The notes beneath the pieces are model-generated. The model saw only the letters and a list, made by a program, of their open reading frames with translations, ran no database searches and was not told the origin of the DNA. A DNA stretch of 64,000 nt, taken from positions 5,580,001 to 5,644,000 of the forward strand of contig CM065323.1 of NCBI GenBank assembly GCA_033032175.1, in the 5' to 3' direction. The translations under genes and the position numbers were made by a program. The stretch is from Saturnia japonica (lineage: Eukaryota > Arthropoda > Insecta > Lepidoptera > Saturniidae). Positions within the stretch are counted from its first letter, which is position 1. Each line of letters starts with the position of its first letter. This document shows, in pieces, positions 11,249 through 20,041 of this stretch.

Positions 11249-11895
11249 TTGAAGTTCCCGAATCACTCTATAGCAAGCTCTGTAATGCGAAAGTTAGGCC
11301 TATCAACACTCGGTTTAGTGAATGGAGCTGGTTTCGTCCCTCAAGGAAAAGCGACCAAAAGCCATTCCAGTAACATTACGTTAAAATTATATTACCAGAA
11401 TGTCAGAAAACTAACAATTTATTTTGTTCTCTGTTAGAGTCAACCTATGACATATTTGCGTTATCGGAGACCGGACTCAAAGAGTCTTTGCGGGGCGGAG
11501 AGTTTATTCCTTTGGGATACACTGCTGTAAGATGTGATCGAGCTGATGGGCGCAAGCAGGGTGGTGTGATAATAATTGCATCACATAGATATATATTGCA
11601 GCAGATTCCGCTACCTCCTGGACACAATGTAAACAGCTCATTATTTGAACTAATATGTGTGACGGTACATTTAGGAAGTAAGTTTTTATTTTTGTGTTGT
11701 GTTATTTATATACCTCCAAAATGTTCAGCTTCTGAATATATGCATTTATTTTATTTATTAGAAAATGTATGTGTTCGATACAATAATGTTATAGTTATCG
11801 GTGATTTTAACATGACATCATGTACGACTGAGGTATGGAATTTTTATGAATATTTATTATCATTCTGTGCACTGGATTTACTTCAGTTTCATTAG
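11249..11895 (+). pseudogene. LINE-type APE endonuclease relic (left copy)
   Basis: The order of motifs matches the exonuclease-endonuclease-phosphatase domain of non-LTR retrotransposons. They are LKLYYQNVR near 11380-11405, then in another frame YDIFALSETGL near 11449-11478, RKQGGVIII near 11549-11575 and VIVIGDFNM near 11791-11817. The frame breaks just after NVR, where the usual GLRTK-like linker is missing, and a stop follows LDLLQFH at 11895. Weak similarity (DLVLG) continues past the stop. The C-terminal part of the domain and the whole reverse transcriptase are absent, so it cannot be an active retrotransposon. It is mirrored at 18803-19449. Confidence 0.7.
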
Positions 11896-12374
11896 AGCTC
11901 ACTATTCCTGTATTTATACAGGTCACTTATACATCATTTTGATTTAGTACTGGGGATCAGAACTACAGAATTTGTACAGTAGATCATGTAAAGTGTTGGA
12001 TGTTCAAAATAATAAGTCTTTGTTTGTAATTTCCTTCAGTTCTTTCACGTAGTGTCTTTTCTATTTTTTATTTATTAATTTTATTTTTATATTTTTCTAG
12101 CCTAGCTTCTGTGTCATATTTTATTAAAGTAACAAATGATATAAATTCATATACTCCATACCTATTATGATTGTAAAGTATAGCCATGAAGGTTTTCTGT
12201 CTTATTTAAATTTTTATAAGTATGTAATAATTCCGCATACAAAATTTTAACTATTCACTAAGTTTTGATATATTTAAACACTATGCCCGCAGTCGAAGAA
12301 TATTTAGAATATTTAACTATATGTAGTTGGTCGTATCATTTTGTTTTACTTTTCGTTCAGAAAAGTACCTAAAA
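11896..12374. other. Spacer between endonuclease relic and inverted transposase 3' end
   Basis: AT-rich. The first ~100 bp retain decayed endonuclease sequence; the rest is unrecognised. It is the mirror of 18324-18802. Confidence 0.5.
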
Positions 12375-12820
12375 TTATTCTGTGACACCCTTCACATAGT
12401 ATAACATATGTATTCTTTGTTTCTGCAGTAGTTTCTTCGCTGAAGCAAAGAGTGGTTTCCTTTTAGAATTGAGATCATCATGAATTTCCCATTTTCCTAT
12501 GATCCTTCGTATAAATGAGTAATAATGTCCTATTGCACTTCCGTATTCCTTTGATCCGCCACTGTAAATTATTGCAGATACTAATTTATATTCGGTATTA
12601 CAAATTACAAGGTCAGTTGGAATTTCACTTATGGCAAATTCCATTGGTCGAGATGAAAATCCTAATCTCTGCCCTAACTTGGGCCACTCAAGGCATTCGA
12701 TATCTATAAAGATATGGGGTCCGCCTATCCAGTGGAAAACGAGATCACCTTTACAACGTTTACATTTTCTATTGGATATTTCGCAGAACTCATTCGCGGC
12801 AATTTGGAGTCCTCCCATTC
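12375..12820 (-). pseudogene. Inverted duplicate of the transposase gene 3' end (USP-like domain, C-terminal part)
   Basis: It encodes the last ~147 residues of the protein whose full frame lies at 15195-18323, from MGGLQIAANEF to VKGVTE, including GHYYSF. It differs at only a few residues (FSSRP for FSYRP, CNTEY for CNAEY, VSAI for VFAI). Upstream of 12820 it runs into arm-repeat DNA, so it has no promoter or N-terminus. It is an arm-duplication by-product, not a gene. Its presence shows how far the inverted repeat reaches into the gene. Confidence 0.88.
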
Positions 12821-12825
12821 TGCAC

Positions 12826-13075
12826 TGTTTGTACTCGCAGGAAATACTTTGAATCTTTTTCATTTTCGTTTTTAACCCAAACAGAAAAAATTTATTGCAT
12901 TTCCACAATTTTACCCGCACCCCACTTTAAGTTATCAAAATTATACCAACGGATTAAGATTCCAGTTCGCACACACTCACGTTTTTACCTCTTTTAATTT
13001 TTGCCTATCTTAAAACACAAAAAAGTTACAAGATTTTAACAATTTTCAAAATGGTAAGAGCCTTCATTTACAAAG
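12826..13075. repeat. Isolated remnant of Foldback arm repeat inside the loop
   Basis: The run from tgtttgtactcgcaggaaat through ctttttcattttcgttttta, caccccactttaag and aaaaaagttac to ggtaagagcc repeats the special arm unit seen at about 5215-5450 and 6285-6520. It has the same orientation as the left arm. It follows directly on the inverted transposase fragment. It most simply marks the inner end of an older left arm. Confidence 0.75.
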
Positions 13076-15194
13076 TGCGTTTTGGTGTTAAATATCTTTA
13101 TATTTACGTATATCAGCTGTTTAGTTACTATAGCAGGGTTCCTCACAATTAAAAAAATAACTGGTCATGGTGAATCAAATTGGGCGCTTAAATGGCTTAT
13201 ACTGAGTAATTCTTTAGAGACATAGCAAATAAAACTACAACATAATCATAGGCATTAAAATGATCTACAAAAAAGTCCGGGAAAATATACATCTATCTTC
13301 TAAGGAACACCCACAACAAGCATTTTTGTCTTTGCAATGGCCGGGAGCGGGGGAGCAAGATTCGCGCGGGCATTCTGTAGACCCCGTGAGCGATGCCACG
13401 GGCACAGCTAGTACTAATATAAAATTTCAAAAAATACTGCCGTCGCGGTACACCTGGCCGACTTGAAATATCGAAACTAATTAGTTTTAGTTAAAAAATT
13501 TGCATGAAGATATGGTTTATTAAAGGAATTTTATTATTACATAGGTATGTGTACAGTGGTCACGACTCTTACCACTCCGCTTCATTACTAGATATATTTG
13601 AATTATATTCTTATAGAACAAAAAGCAGTTCGAAATTTCGATTTTACCAATGTATGTGTCTCTATTTTTTAATTCTAATTACTGTCCGTTAGCACCGCAT
13701 TATCTGGACTGACCCACCGCATTCACAAATAAAAAGTTCTTAAAAGGATGAGGCCCCACTGTTACTAATGAGTGGCACTTTCGTCTATTTTAAATTTACA
13801 GATGATAATGTGGAACGTGAAACAAAGAACGGGAACAATAAAAAACCCTACTAATACTTGTGTAGCTTTTGGAACAAGGGTCAAGTACGAAACATATGTT
13901 TCTTATGCTAGATAAAGACCAACCGAGACAGAGCTACCGAACGCTATTGAATAAACGAAAACGAATAATAGCTGTGTGTGACTTAGTGAAAACGAACGTT
14001 GCTTCTTTTTATTAACAAAGCTATACTCTTTTTATTACTTTACTTCATAATTTTTATAGGGTTTCCGTTTTTAATTATTAGAAATTTGAATATTCACTAA
14101 GATGTTTCACATCTGCCAGGCGTCCCGTGGCGGCCAACTATTTTTGTATTATAAACATTTCATATTATTTTATAAATCGACTCGTGTGTTTCTTCGTGTA
14201 GACTATCCGTTTTTTTTAATAATGTTAAGTAAACGTAAACGAGAATACATTATCTGTCGGCAAAACCAACATGTTCGCCTTTGCTTACTCTCCTTCGCTC
14301 GGTCTGTACACGGCATTAAGCGATTCTTTCAGCCATTTGCATCACATAAAAAACTAAATTTATTTAAGTTTTAGAAAGCTTTGGTACTACAAAACAACGG
14401 GGTGTCTGTTGACCAGGAATCTCGAATATCCGATCTTTTTCCTGTAAATAAGGTACGAGCGTTAATAGTGTGGGAACCCGTCAAGGGTGTAGCTAGTGTG
14501 GTGTGGCAGTGTGGCACTAAACTGACTCTACCTCGTTACGAACTGCTAATAAACATAAATAGTATTGGACATTGTTTCTTGAGGTACAGTCAACGGACGG
14601 TTCGGGTTCTGGCCTCGTAATTGGACGGTGTAGAGAAGGAGTCGGTCGCTCTAATTTTACTTTTTGAATTTATGAAAAGTTTATTTGTACATTTGCATTA
14701 TCAATAGAGTTGTGGAGGGCTTCCGGGTGATTGTGGTACGAATATAGTTGTCAAACCTGTGTGCAAAAACAATCAATAGTGCGGGTTAGCAATCGGGTGA
14801 GTAAGACAAGCAGAGAGGTTGAACGAAGAGGGAAATGTCTACTGGTAACGTATGTCCGTATCATAATTTATATACTCTTGGATAATCGGTAAGATTCAGT
14901 TTATATATTATTTATAGTATTTTACTGATTAACAGAATAAGCATTTGTAAAGTTAGTAATAGTATAATTAGGGTTTCCACCTGTGAAATATTAATAGCAT
15001 ACTTCAACATATGTAACGATTTATATCACTTGTTTGTAGTTAACAATTTGCATGTTGAGCAGCACTCTTAGTAGGCAGACTTACATACGGACCACCGTCA
15101 AGTGACAAACACTAATTATTTTTCACTCAACGTCAGATGGGATTGTGGCAATACAGCTAAAAATACAAACGATAAAAAAAATATTTTTACGAAT
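13076..15194. other. Unique loop upstream of the transposase gene
   Basis: This must contain the transposase promoter and 5' UTR, but I cannot place a TATA box or start with confidence. It holds two repeat-like patches. One near 13370-13425 (gagcgatgccacgggcacagctagt) resembles the end of a dispersed lepidopteran repeat in inverted orientation. The other, near 14095-14145, is shared with 921-969. The ORFs at 13260, 14102 and 14381 lack recognisable domains and overlap these patches. Confidence 0.4.
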
Positions 15195-17267
15195 ATGCCA
15201 AGAAAATCAAAAAGATCTGTTGAGAAAATAATCTTAGCATTAAAAAGTATGAGTTTCATTGATAACTCAGGTAAAATTCGCCCGTTTACTGACGAGGTCT
15301 GGGAAAAAGCATCTGACCGTTTAGGGGGACAGATGAATAAGAAATATATTTATATGTACATTGTCCAGAATCGAAACGAGATTCTTAATAATTTACTAAA
15401 AAGTGAAGAGTTAGAAAAGTTCATAGGCACCTCGAAAGCTAGAAGTATAGAGGAATGTAATCAGTCAAATTGGTCCACGGAAGCTCATACGACTGATACA
15501 ACTGTACCTCCGTTACGCGAGCAATTTGTTATTCCTACAGAGGTTTGGAAACAAATTGAACCGGAAACGCGACTATACAGTGATCGCGAATATAAAGTTT
15601 TAAAACCCGGTTGGTCTGACGTCCTCTATGCTCAATTATGGATTCACTTTAAACTACCGTGTCCCTTTAGTTTTAAGAACGGTAAAGTTTGCACCATTCC
15701 GGGTGAACACTTTTTCAAAATACACGCGACTTGTGTAGAATGTGGTAACAAAATTAATTTATACAGTTTACTCGGTCCTAAAGAAAATGGGCTGCAAGTT
15801 CACATATCAACGAACGATACTTGTGATATACCCCATAAGAAAAAACGTCAAATGAAAGGCGCTGAACGGAAAAGCGTAGTTGGAGATCTAAAGGTAAGTT
15901 CCACATACAATTGGCGACGTGATAAGGCTAATAAATTAATGAAATTTGGAGATGTCGAGCCAGCACATCTATATAAAGAGAGTGTGTTGCGCAAAGCGAA
16001 ACAATTAGATTTCGACATAGTATTAGGCCTAAAAGGCGTTACAGATCCTATAATATCCATAATAAAGATGAAATATTCATTAGAATTTGCTGGTTGTATA
16101 AAAGAAATAGGAATAGATAGATTTTTTGTCATGTACTGGAGTCCGGAACAGTCTTATATATATAAAACGTTGTTAAAAAGAAATCAGATACGTAGTATTA
16201 GCATTGATGCTACAGGTTCATTGGTAGCACCTTTTCGCAAACCAGATAGCACAAAACATCCGATATTTATATATCAAGCCGTTACTGCAGTTAATAAAAA
16301 AATCTTGCCCGTTTTTCAAATGATTTCAGAAAAACATGACAGTAATATGTTATCATATTGGATGCAGGAGTGGTTACGCTCCGGTGTACCTTGCCCGCGG
16401 GAGATAGTTACAGATTACTCCCTTGCGCTTTTAAACGCTGCAACTCTCGCGTTTAATAATATTGACTTGGTATCGTATGTAGAGCAATGTTACGAATCAT
16501 TAACGCCATCTACCAACAAAACACCGCCCATTTGCATTTTGCGCATTGATATTGCACATTTAATAAAACTGGTCTGTCGGTGGAAATGTTTTAAAAGAAC
16601 ACCACAGACCGTGAAAGATTTTTTTCTCCGTTGTATTGGCCTTATGACACATTGCGAAACGATAGAAAACTATTATGCTATTTGTTTAGACGTTTTAGTA
16701 GTGGCATTTTCGAAAACTGAAGATGTTAGTGATAGTTCCGAACATTGTTTTGCAGCCCAACAAAGACTTTTTGATCGTATTAAAACTGTTGAACCTCCTA
16801 GTGAGCCTAACAAAGACGAGGTCTCCTTTTCATTTGAAGAAGACGAATTTGTTGATAAAATGAACGCTGGTAGTAGTCTACAGAGATTTCTAGATAAATT
16901 AGAAACAGAAAGTCAGCAACCATTAACTGGTGACCGGCCGAATCCTTATTATTCCGCAGAGTTCGGAAAAAACCTTTTAAGAATAAGCAAACATTTTGTC
17001 TTATGGACGAATGTTTTGTCTACCGGAGCCGCTACTACGGCTTATAGCGAAGAGTATTTTCGAGAGTTGAAAACACTTATTGTAAAAGGTATTAAATCGA
17101 TCAGAGTAGATAAATTTTTAGTCATGCACCTCAGATCGATTTCTGGTTTAGTAAAATTATTAAACGCATTTATTGAAGCTTCCAGTGTTATAAGTAAACA
17201 ATTAGAAAACGATTCACTTGATAAAAATAATTCAGTTAATGTTGAAAGCGATTATCAGTCAACCTAA
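15195..17267 (+). CDS. MULE-type NOF-like transposase (690 aa before an in-frame stop)
   Basis: This is the presumed DDE transposase that cuts at the arm ends. The first ATG of the frame, MPRKSKRSVEK, is chosen; it gives a basic, NLS-like start. Residues about 150-225 form a Cys/His-rich region (LPCPF, KVC, GEHFF, ATCVECG, DTCDIPHKKKRQMKG) with the layout of the DNA-binding zinc regions of Mutator-like proteins. The catalytic core follows: first Asp in RSISIDATG (about D338), second Asp in REIVTDYSLALLNAA (about D407), then RIDIAHLIKLVCRWKCF, and a plausible Glu in AYSEEYFRELK (about E619/620). The frame ends at TAA 17265-17267 but is open again immediately afterwards for 351 codons. Drosophila NOF is, from memory, a single protein of about 120 kDa, so this is probably one gene with a nonsense codon. 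Confidence 0.8.
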   Translation: MPRKSKRSVEKIILALKSMSFIDNSGKIRPFTDEVWEKASDRLGGQMNKKYIYMYIVQNRNEILNNLLKSEELEKFIGTSKARSIEECNQSNWSTEAHTTDTTVPPLREQFVIPTEVWKQIEPETRLYSDREYKVLKPGWSDVLYAQLWIHFKLPCPFSFKNGKVCTIPGEHFFKIHATCVECGNKINLYSLLGPKENGLQVHISTNDTCDIPHKKKRQMKGAERKSVVGDLKVSSTYNWRRDKANKLMKFGDVEPAHLYKESVLRKAKQLDFDIVLGLKGVTDPIISIIKMKYSLEFAGCIKEIGIDRFFVMYWSPEQSYIYKTLLKRNQIRSISIDATGSLVAPFRKPDSTKHPIFIYQAVTAVNKKILPVFQMISEKHDSNMLSYWMQEWLRSGVPCPREIVTDYSLALLNAATLAFNNIDLVSYVEQCYESLTPSTNKTPPICILRIDIAHLIKLVCRWKCFKRTPQTVKDFFLRCIGLMTHCETIENYYAICLDVLVVAFSKTEDVSDSSEHCFAAQQRLFDRIKTVEPPSEPNKDEVSFSFEEDEFVDKMNAGSSLQRFLDKLETESQQPLTGDRPNPYYSAEFGKNLLRISKHFVLWTNVLSTGAATTAYSEEYFRELKTLIVKGIKSIRVDKFLVMHLRSISGLVKLLNAFIEASSVISKQLENDSLDKNNSVNVESDYQST

Positions 17268-18323
17268 ATTGTAAAATTAAATCCCATTCAGAAAAATACT
17301 TTTTCTATATCCACTGAAAAAGCTAATCTACTTAACGAAGTGGAATCGTGGAAAAGCCTCAACCCAATACCAAAGAAAAGGGGAAAATACTTAACGCCAT
17401 GCCCTGATATCGAAAAAATTTACGAAAGGCCATTCTTCGATCGTGCGTTACCAGTCTTGCAGAACGGCTCTGCGTTGCAGCCTTTAAAAGTTGGTCAACG
17501 GGTATTACAAATTCTAAATACTTGTCCGTTTGATACCATTATTCAGAGCATACTGTCGGCATACTGTGACTGGTCAGGTTTTCATAAATACATTGCATCG
17601 TCGGTAAACCCGACATTACAATTCGTAAAAATGTTATCTTTAAAAGGAATCTCGCATAAAATATATGCTCAGAGAGCTGATATTTTATGCCAGATCGTCA
17701 CGCCAAAAAACGATGTGCTTGATTGTGCCGATAATGTATCATCCCTTGTTTCTAATCACCTATTGAAAAATGAACCTTCCCTGCAACGCCGTGAATTTTG
17801 CACCTTAAATTGTGGCCACGAGGAAAGTAACATATTTCCAGTATTGGAAGTGAGTCCATTGCCGTTCTATGTCAACGGAATGGGAGGACTTCAAATTGCC
17901 GCGAATGAGTTCTGCGAAATATCTAATAGAAAATGTAAACGTTGTAAAGGTGATCTCGTTTTCCACTGGATAGGCGGACCCCATATCTTTATAGATATCG
18001 AATGCCTTGAGTGGCCCAAGTTAGGGCAGAGATTAGGATTTTCATATCGACCAATGGAATTTGCTATAAGTGAAATTCCAACTGACCTTGTAATTTGTAA
18101 TGCCGAATATAAATTAGTATTTGCAATAATTTACAGTGGCGGATCAAAGGAATACGGAAGTGCAATAGGTCATTATTACTCATTTATACGAAGGATCATA
18201 GGAAAATGGGAAATTCATGATGATCTCAATTCTAAAAGGAAACCACTCTTTGCTTCAGCGAAGAAACTACTGCAGAAACAAAGAATACATATGTTATACT
18301 ATGTGAAGGGTGTCACAGAATAA
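17268..18323 (+). CDS. C-terminal continuation of the transposase frame: USP (peptidase C19)-like domain
   Basis: This is in the same frame as the transposase, separated only by one TAA, with no ATG near its start (first start-like codon is GTG 17340). Residue numbers here count from 17340. A Cys box, LNTCPFDTIIQSIL (Cys62), resembles the N-C-x-N-S-x-L-Q box of ubiquitin-specific proteases. A zinc-ribbon-like pair follows (CTLNCGH at 154-160 and CKRC at 199-202). Next come a hydrophobic strand, PHIFIDIECL, and a His box, GSAIGHYYSFIRRIIGKW, with His278, then HDD at 293-295. Spacing and order fit the C19 fold in a short form of about 270 residues. The role in transposition is unknown; processing of the protein or of a ubiquitin-like partner is possible. 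The last 148 codons lie in the right inverted arm. Without readthrough this part is probably not made. Confidence 0.7.
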   Translation: MVKLNPIQKNTFSISTEKANLLNEVESWKSLNPIPKKRGKYLTPCPDIEKIYERPFFDRALPVLQNGSALQPLKVGQRVLQILNTCPFDTIIQSILSAYCDWSGFHKYIASSVNPTLQFVKMLSLKGISHKIYAQRADILCQIVTPKNDVLDCADNVSSLVSNHLLKNEPSLQRREFCTLNCGHEESNIFPVLEVSPLPFYVNGMGGLQIAANEFCEISNRKCKRCKGDLVFHWIGGPHIFIDIECLEWPKLGQRLGFSYRPMEFAISEIPTDLVICNAEYKLVFAIIYSGGSKEYGSAIGHYYSFIRRIIGKWEIHDDLNSKRKPLFASAKKLLQKQRIHMLYYVKGVTE

Positions 18324-18802
18324 TTTTAGGTACTTTTCTGAACGAAAAGTAAAACAAAATGATACGACCAACTACATATAGTTAAATATTCTAAATATTC
18401 TTCGACTGCGGGCATAGTGTTTAAATATATCAAAACTTAGTGAATAGTTAAAATTTTGTATGCGGAATTATTACATACTTATAAAAATTTAAATAAGACA
18501 GAAAACCTTCATGGTTATACTTTACAATCATAATAGGTATGGAGTATATGAATTTATATCATTTGTTACTTTAATAAAATATGACACAGAAGCTAGGCTA
18601 GAAAAATATAAAAATAAAATTAATAAATAAAAAATAGAAAAGACACTACGTGAAAGAACTGAAGGAAATTACAAACAAAGACTTATTATTTTGAACATCC
18701 AACACTTTACATGATCTACTGTACAAATTCTGTAGTTCTGATCCCCAGTACTAAATCAAAATGAGGTATAAGTGACCTGTATAAATACAGGAATAGTGAG
18801 CT
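18324..18802. other. Spacer downstream of the transposase
   Basis: AT-rich region between the convergent transposase and endonuclease relic. It should hold the polyadenylation sites of both; AATAAA-like strings occur (for example 'ttaataaaatatgacac' near 18571-18587) but none can be assigned. It mirrors 11896-12374. Confidence 0.45.
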
Positions 18803-19449
18803 CTAATGAAACTGAAGTAAATCCAGTGCACAGAATGATAATAAATATTCATAAAAATTCCATACCTCAGTCGTACATGATGTCATGTTAAAATCACCGA
18901 TAACTATAACATTATTGTATCGAACACATACATTTTCTAATAAATAAAATAAATGCATATATTCAGAAGCTGAACATTTTGGAGGTATATAAATAACACA
19001 ACACAAAAATAAAAACTTACTTCCTAAATGTACCGTCACACATATTAGTTCAAATAATGAGCTGTTTACATTGTGTCCAGGAGGTAGCGGAATCTGCTGC
19101 AATATATATCTATGTGATGCAATTATTATCACACCACCCTGCTTGCGCCCATCAGCTCGATCACATCTTACAGCAGTGTATCCCAAAGGAATAAACTCTC
19201 CGCCCCGCAAAGACTCTTTGAGTCCGGTCTCCGATAACGCAAATATGTCATAGGTTGACTCTAACAGAGAACAAAATAAATTGTTAGTTTTCTGACATTC
19301 TGGTAATATAATTTTAACGTAATGTTACTGGAATGGCTTTTGGTCGCTTTTCCTTGAGGGACGAAACCAGCTCCATTCACTAAACCGAGTGTTGATAGAC
19401 CTAACTTCCGCATTACAGAGCTTGCTATAGAGTGATTCGGGAACTTCAA
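18803..19449 (-). pseudogene. LINE-type APE endonuclease relic (right copy)
   Basis: The 135-residue open part (18803-19210) is identical to the left-arm copy, including RKQGGVIII and VIVIGDFNM and the same stop after LDLLQFH. The upstream piece with LKLYYQNVR (19261-19449) is out of frame by the same lesion. The lesions therefore predate the arm duplication or have been spread by gene conversion. No reverse transcriptase follows. The missing part of the domain makes nuclease activity unlikely. Confidence 0.7.
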
Positions 19450-19579
19450 TAAAGAAAGATGAATAGTCTTCTCAACGGCATGAATCTTACTTACATCAGC
19501 ATTTCCACCTTTATGTTATTCATGTACATAATATGTTCATTTTACTTTCTGTTTATTCTTAACTATTTTCCATTCACTA

Positions 19580-20041
19580 TCATAATTTTTTTTTTTTTTC
19601 CCCTTGCGAAATTTCTATAACATCCGCATCTATAAAACGCTGACGCTCGTACACAATTGGCGCTGCCTTTGGTTTCGTTCGCTCGATTGTTTTGCGGAAG
19701 CGCACGTTCTCCTTATCTTGCACAGTTTTAACAGACACTGTGGATATTACTTCGTTTTCGCTCACGCTAGTAGGAATTCGCATAGTAGACGCGCATGCTG
19801 CGATCTCTTTTTGCGGTGAAAATATAGTTGACGTTAATCTGTCTACTTTCATTAGTATTTCTTCGACAACCCTCTTTTGGTCATTAATCACATCTGGACA
19901 ATTTTGAAGTAATTGTTGTTGTTCTTGAATTTTGACGCTTTGTGTCTCTATGAGCGCAGACTGAGACGCGATCTTAGTACTCAGTGCTGCAATCTTCTTA
20001 TAGATGTCATTTAACGAAACTTCTTGACTATTTTTCGACAT
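19580..20041 (-). CDS. Coiled-coil protein (right copy, 153 aa)
   Basis: From the ATG at 20041 (MSKNSQEV) it is the same protein as at 10656-11135, with Lys for Thr in VSVKTVQDK. It ends earlier because a longer A-run replaces the AATAAA-like sequence of the left copy (ending EKKKKL). The heptad region is intact. It is convergent to the transposase and upstream of the endonuclease relic in the same orientation. Function unknown. Retention of an open frame in both arms is compatible with selection, but equally with recent duplication. Confidence 0.5.
   Translation of the reverse strand: MSKNSQEVSLNDIYKKIAALSTKIASQSALIETQSVKIQEQQQLLQNCPDVINDQKRVVEEILMKVDRLTSTIFSPQKEIAACASTMRIPTSVSENEVISTVSVKTVQDKENVRFRKTIERTKPKAAPIVYERQRFIDADVIEISQGEKKKKL

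Larger units (their letters stand above)
8856..12820. repeat. Inner left arm: inverted copy of the gene-bearing segment
   Basis: This segment is the reverse complement of about 17878-22330, with rare substitutions and one ~491-bp difference. It starts where the tandem array breaks off (aatcgtgtggagctttagg). It ends at CCTCCCATTC inside the inverted copy of the transposase 3' end. It carries plus-strand copies of the small ORF, the coiled-coil ORF and the endonuclease relic, and a minus-strand copy of the transposase C-terminus. Confidence 0.85.

Noticed and set aside
14102..14620. Two frames upstream of the transposase as an additional element gene
   Set aside because: The first begins in a short dispersed repeat and neither has a recognisable domain.
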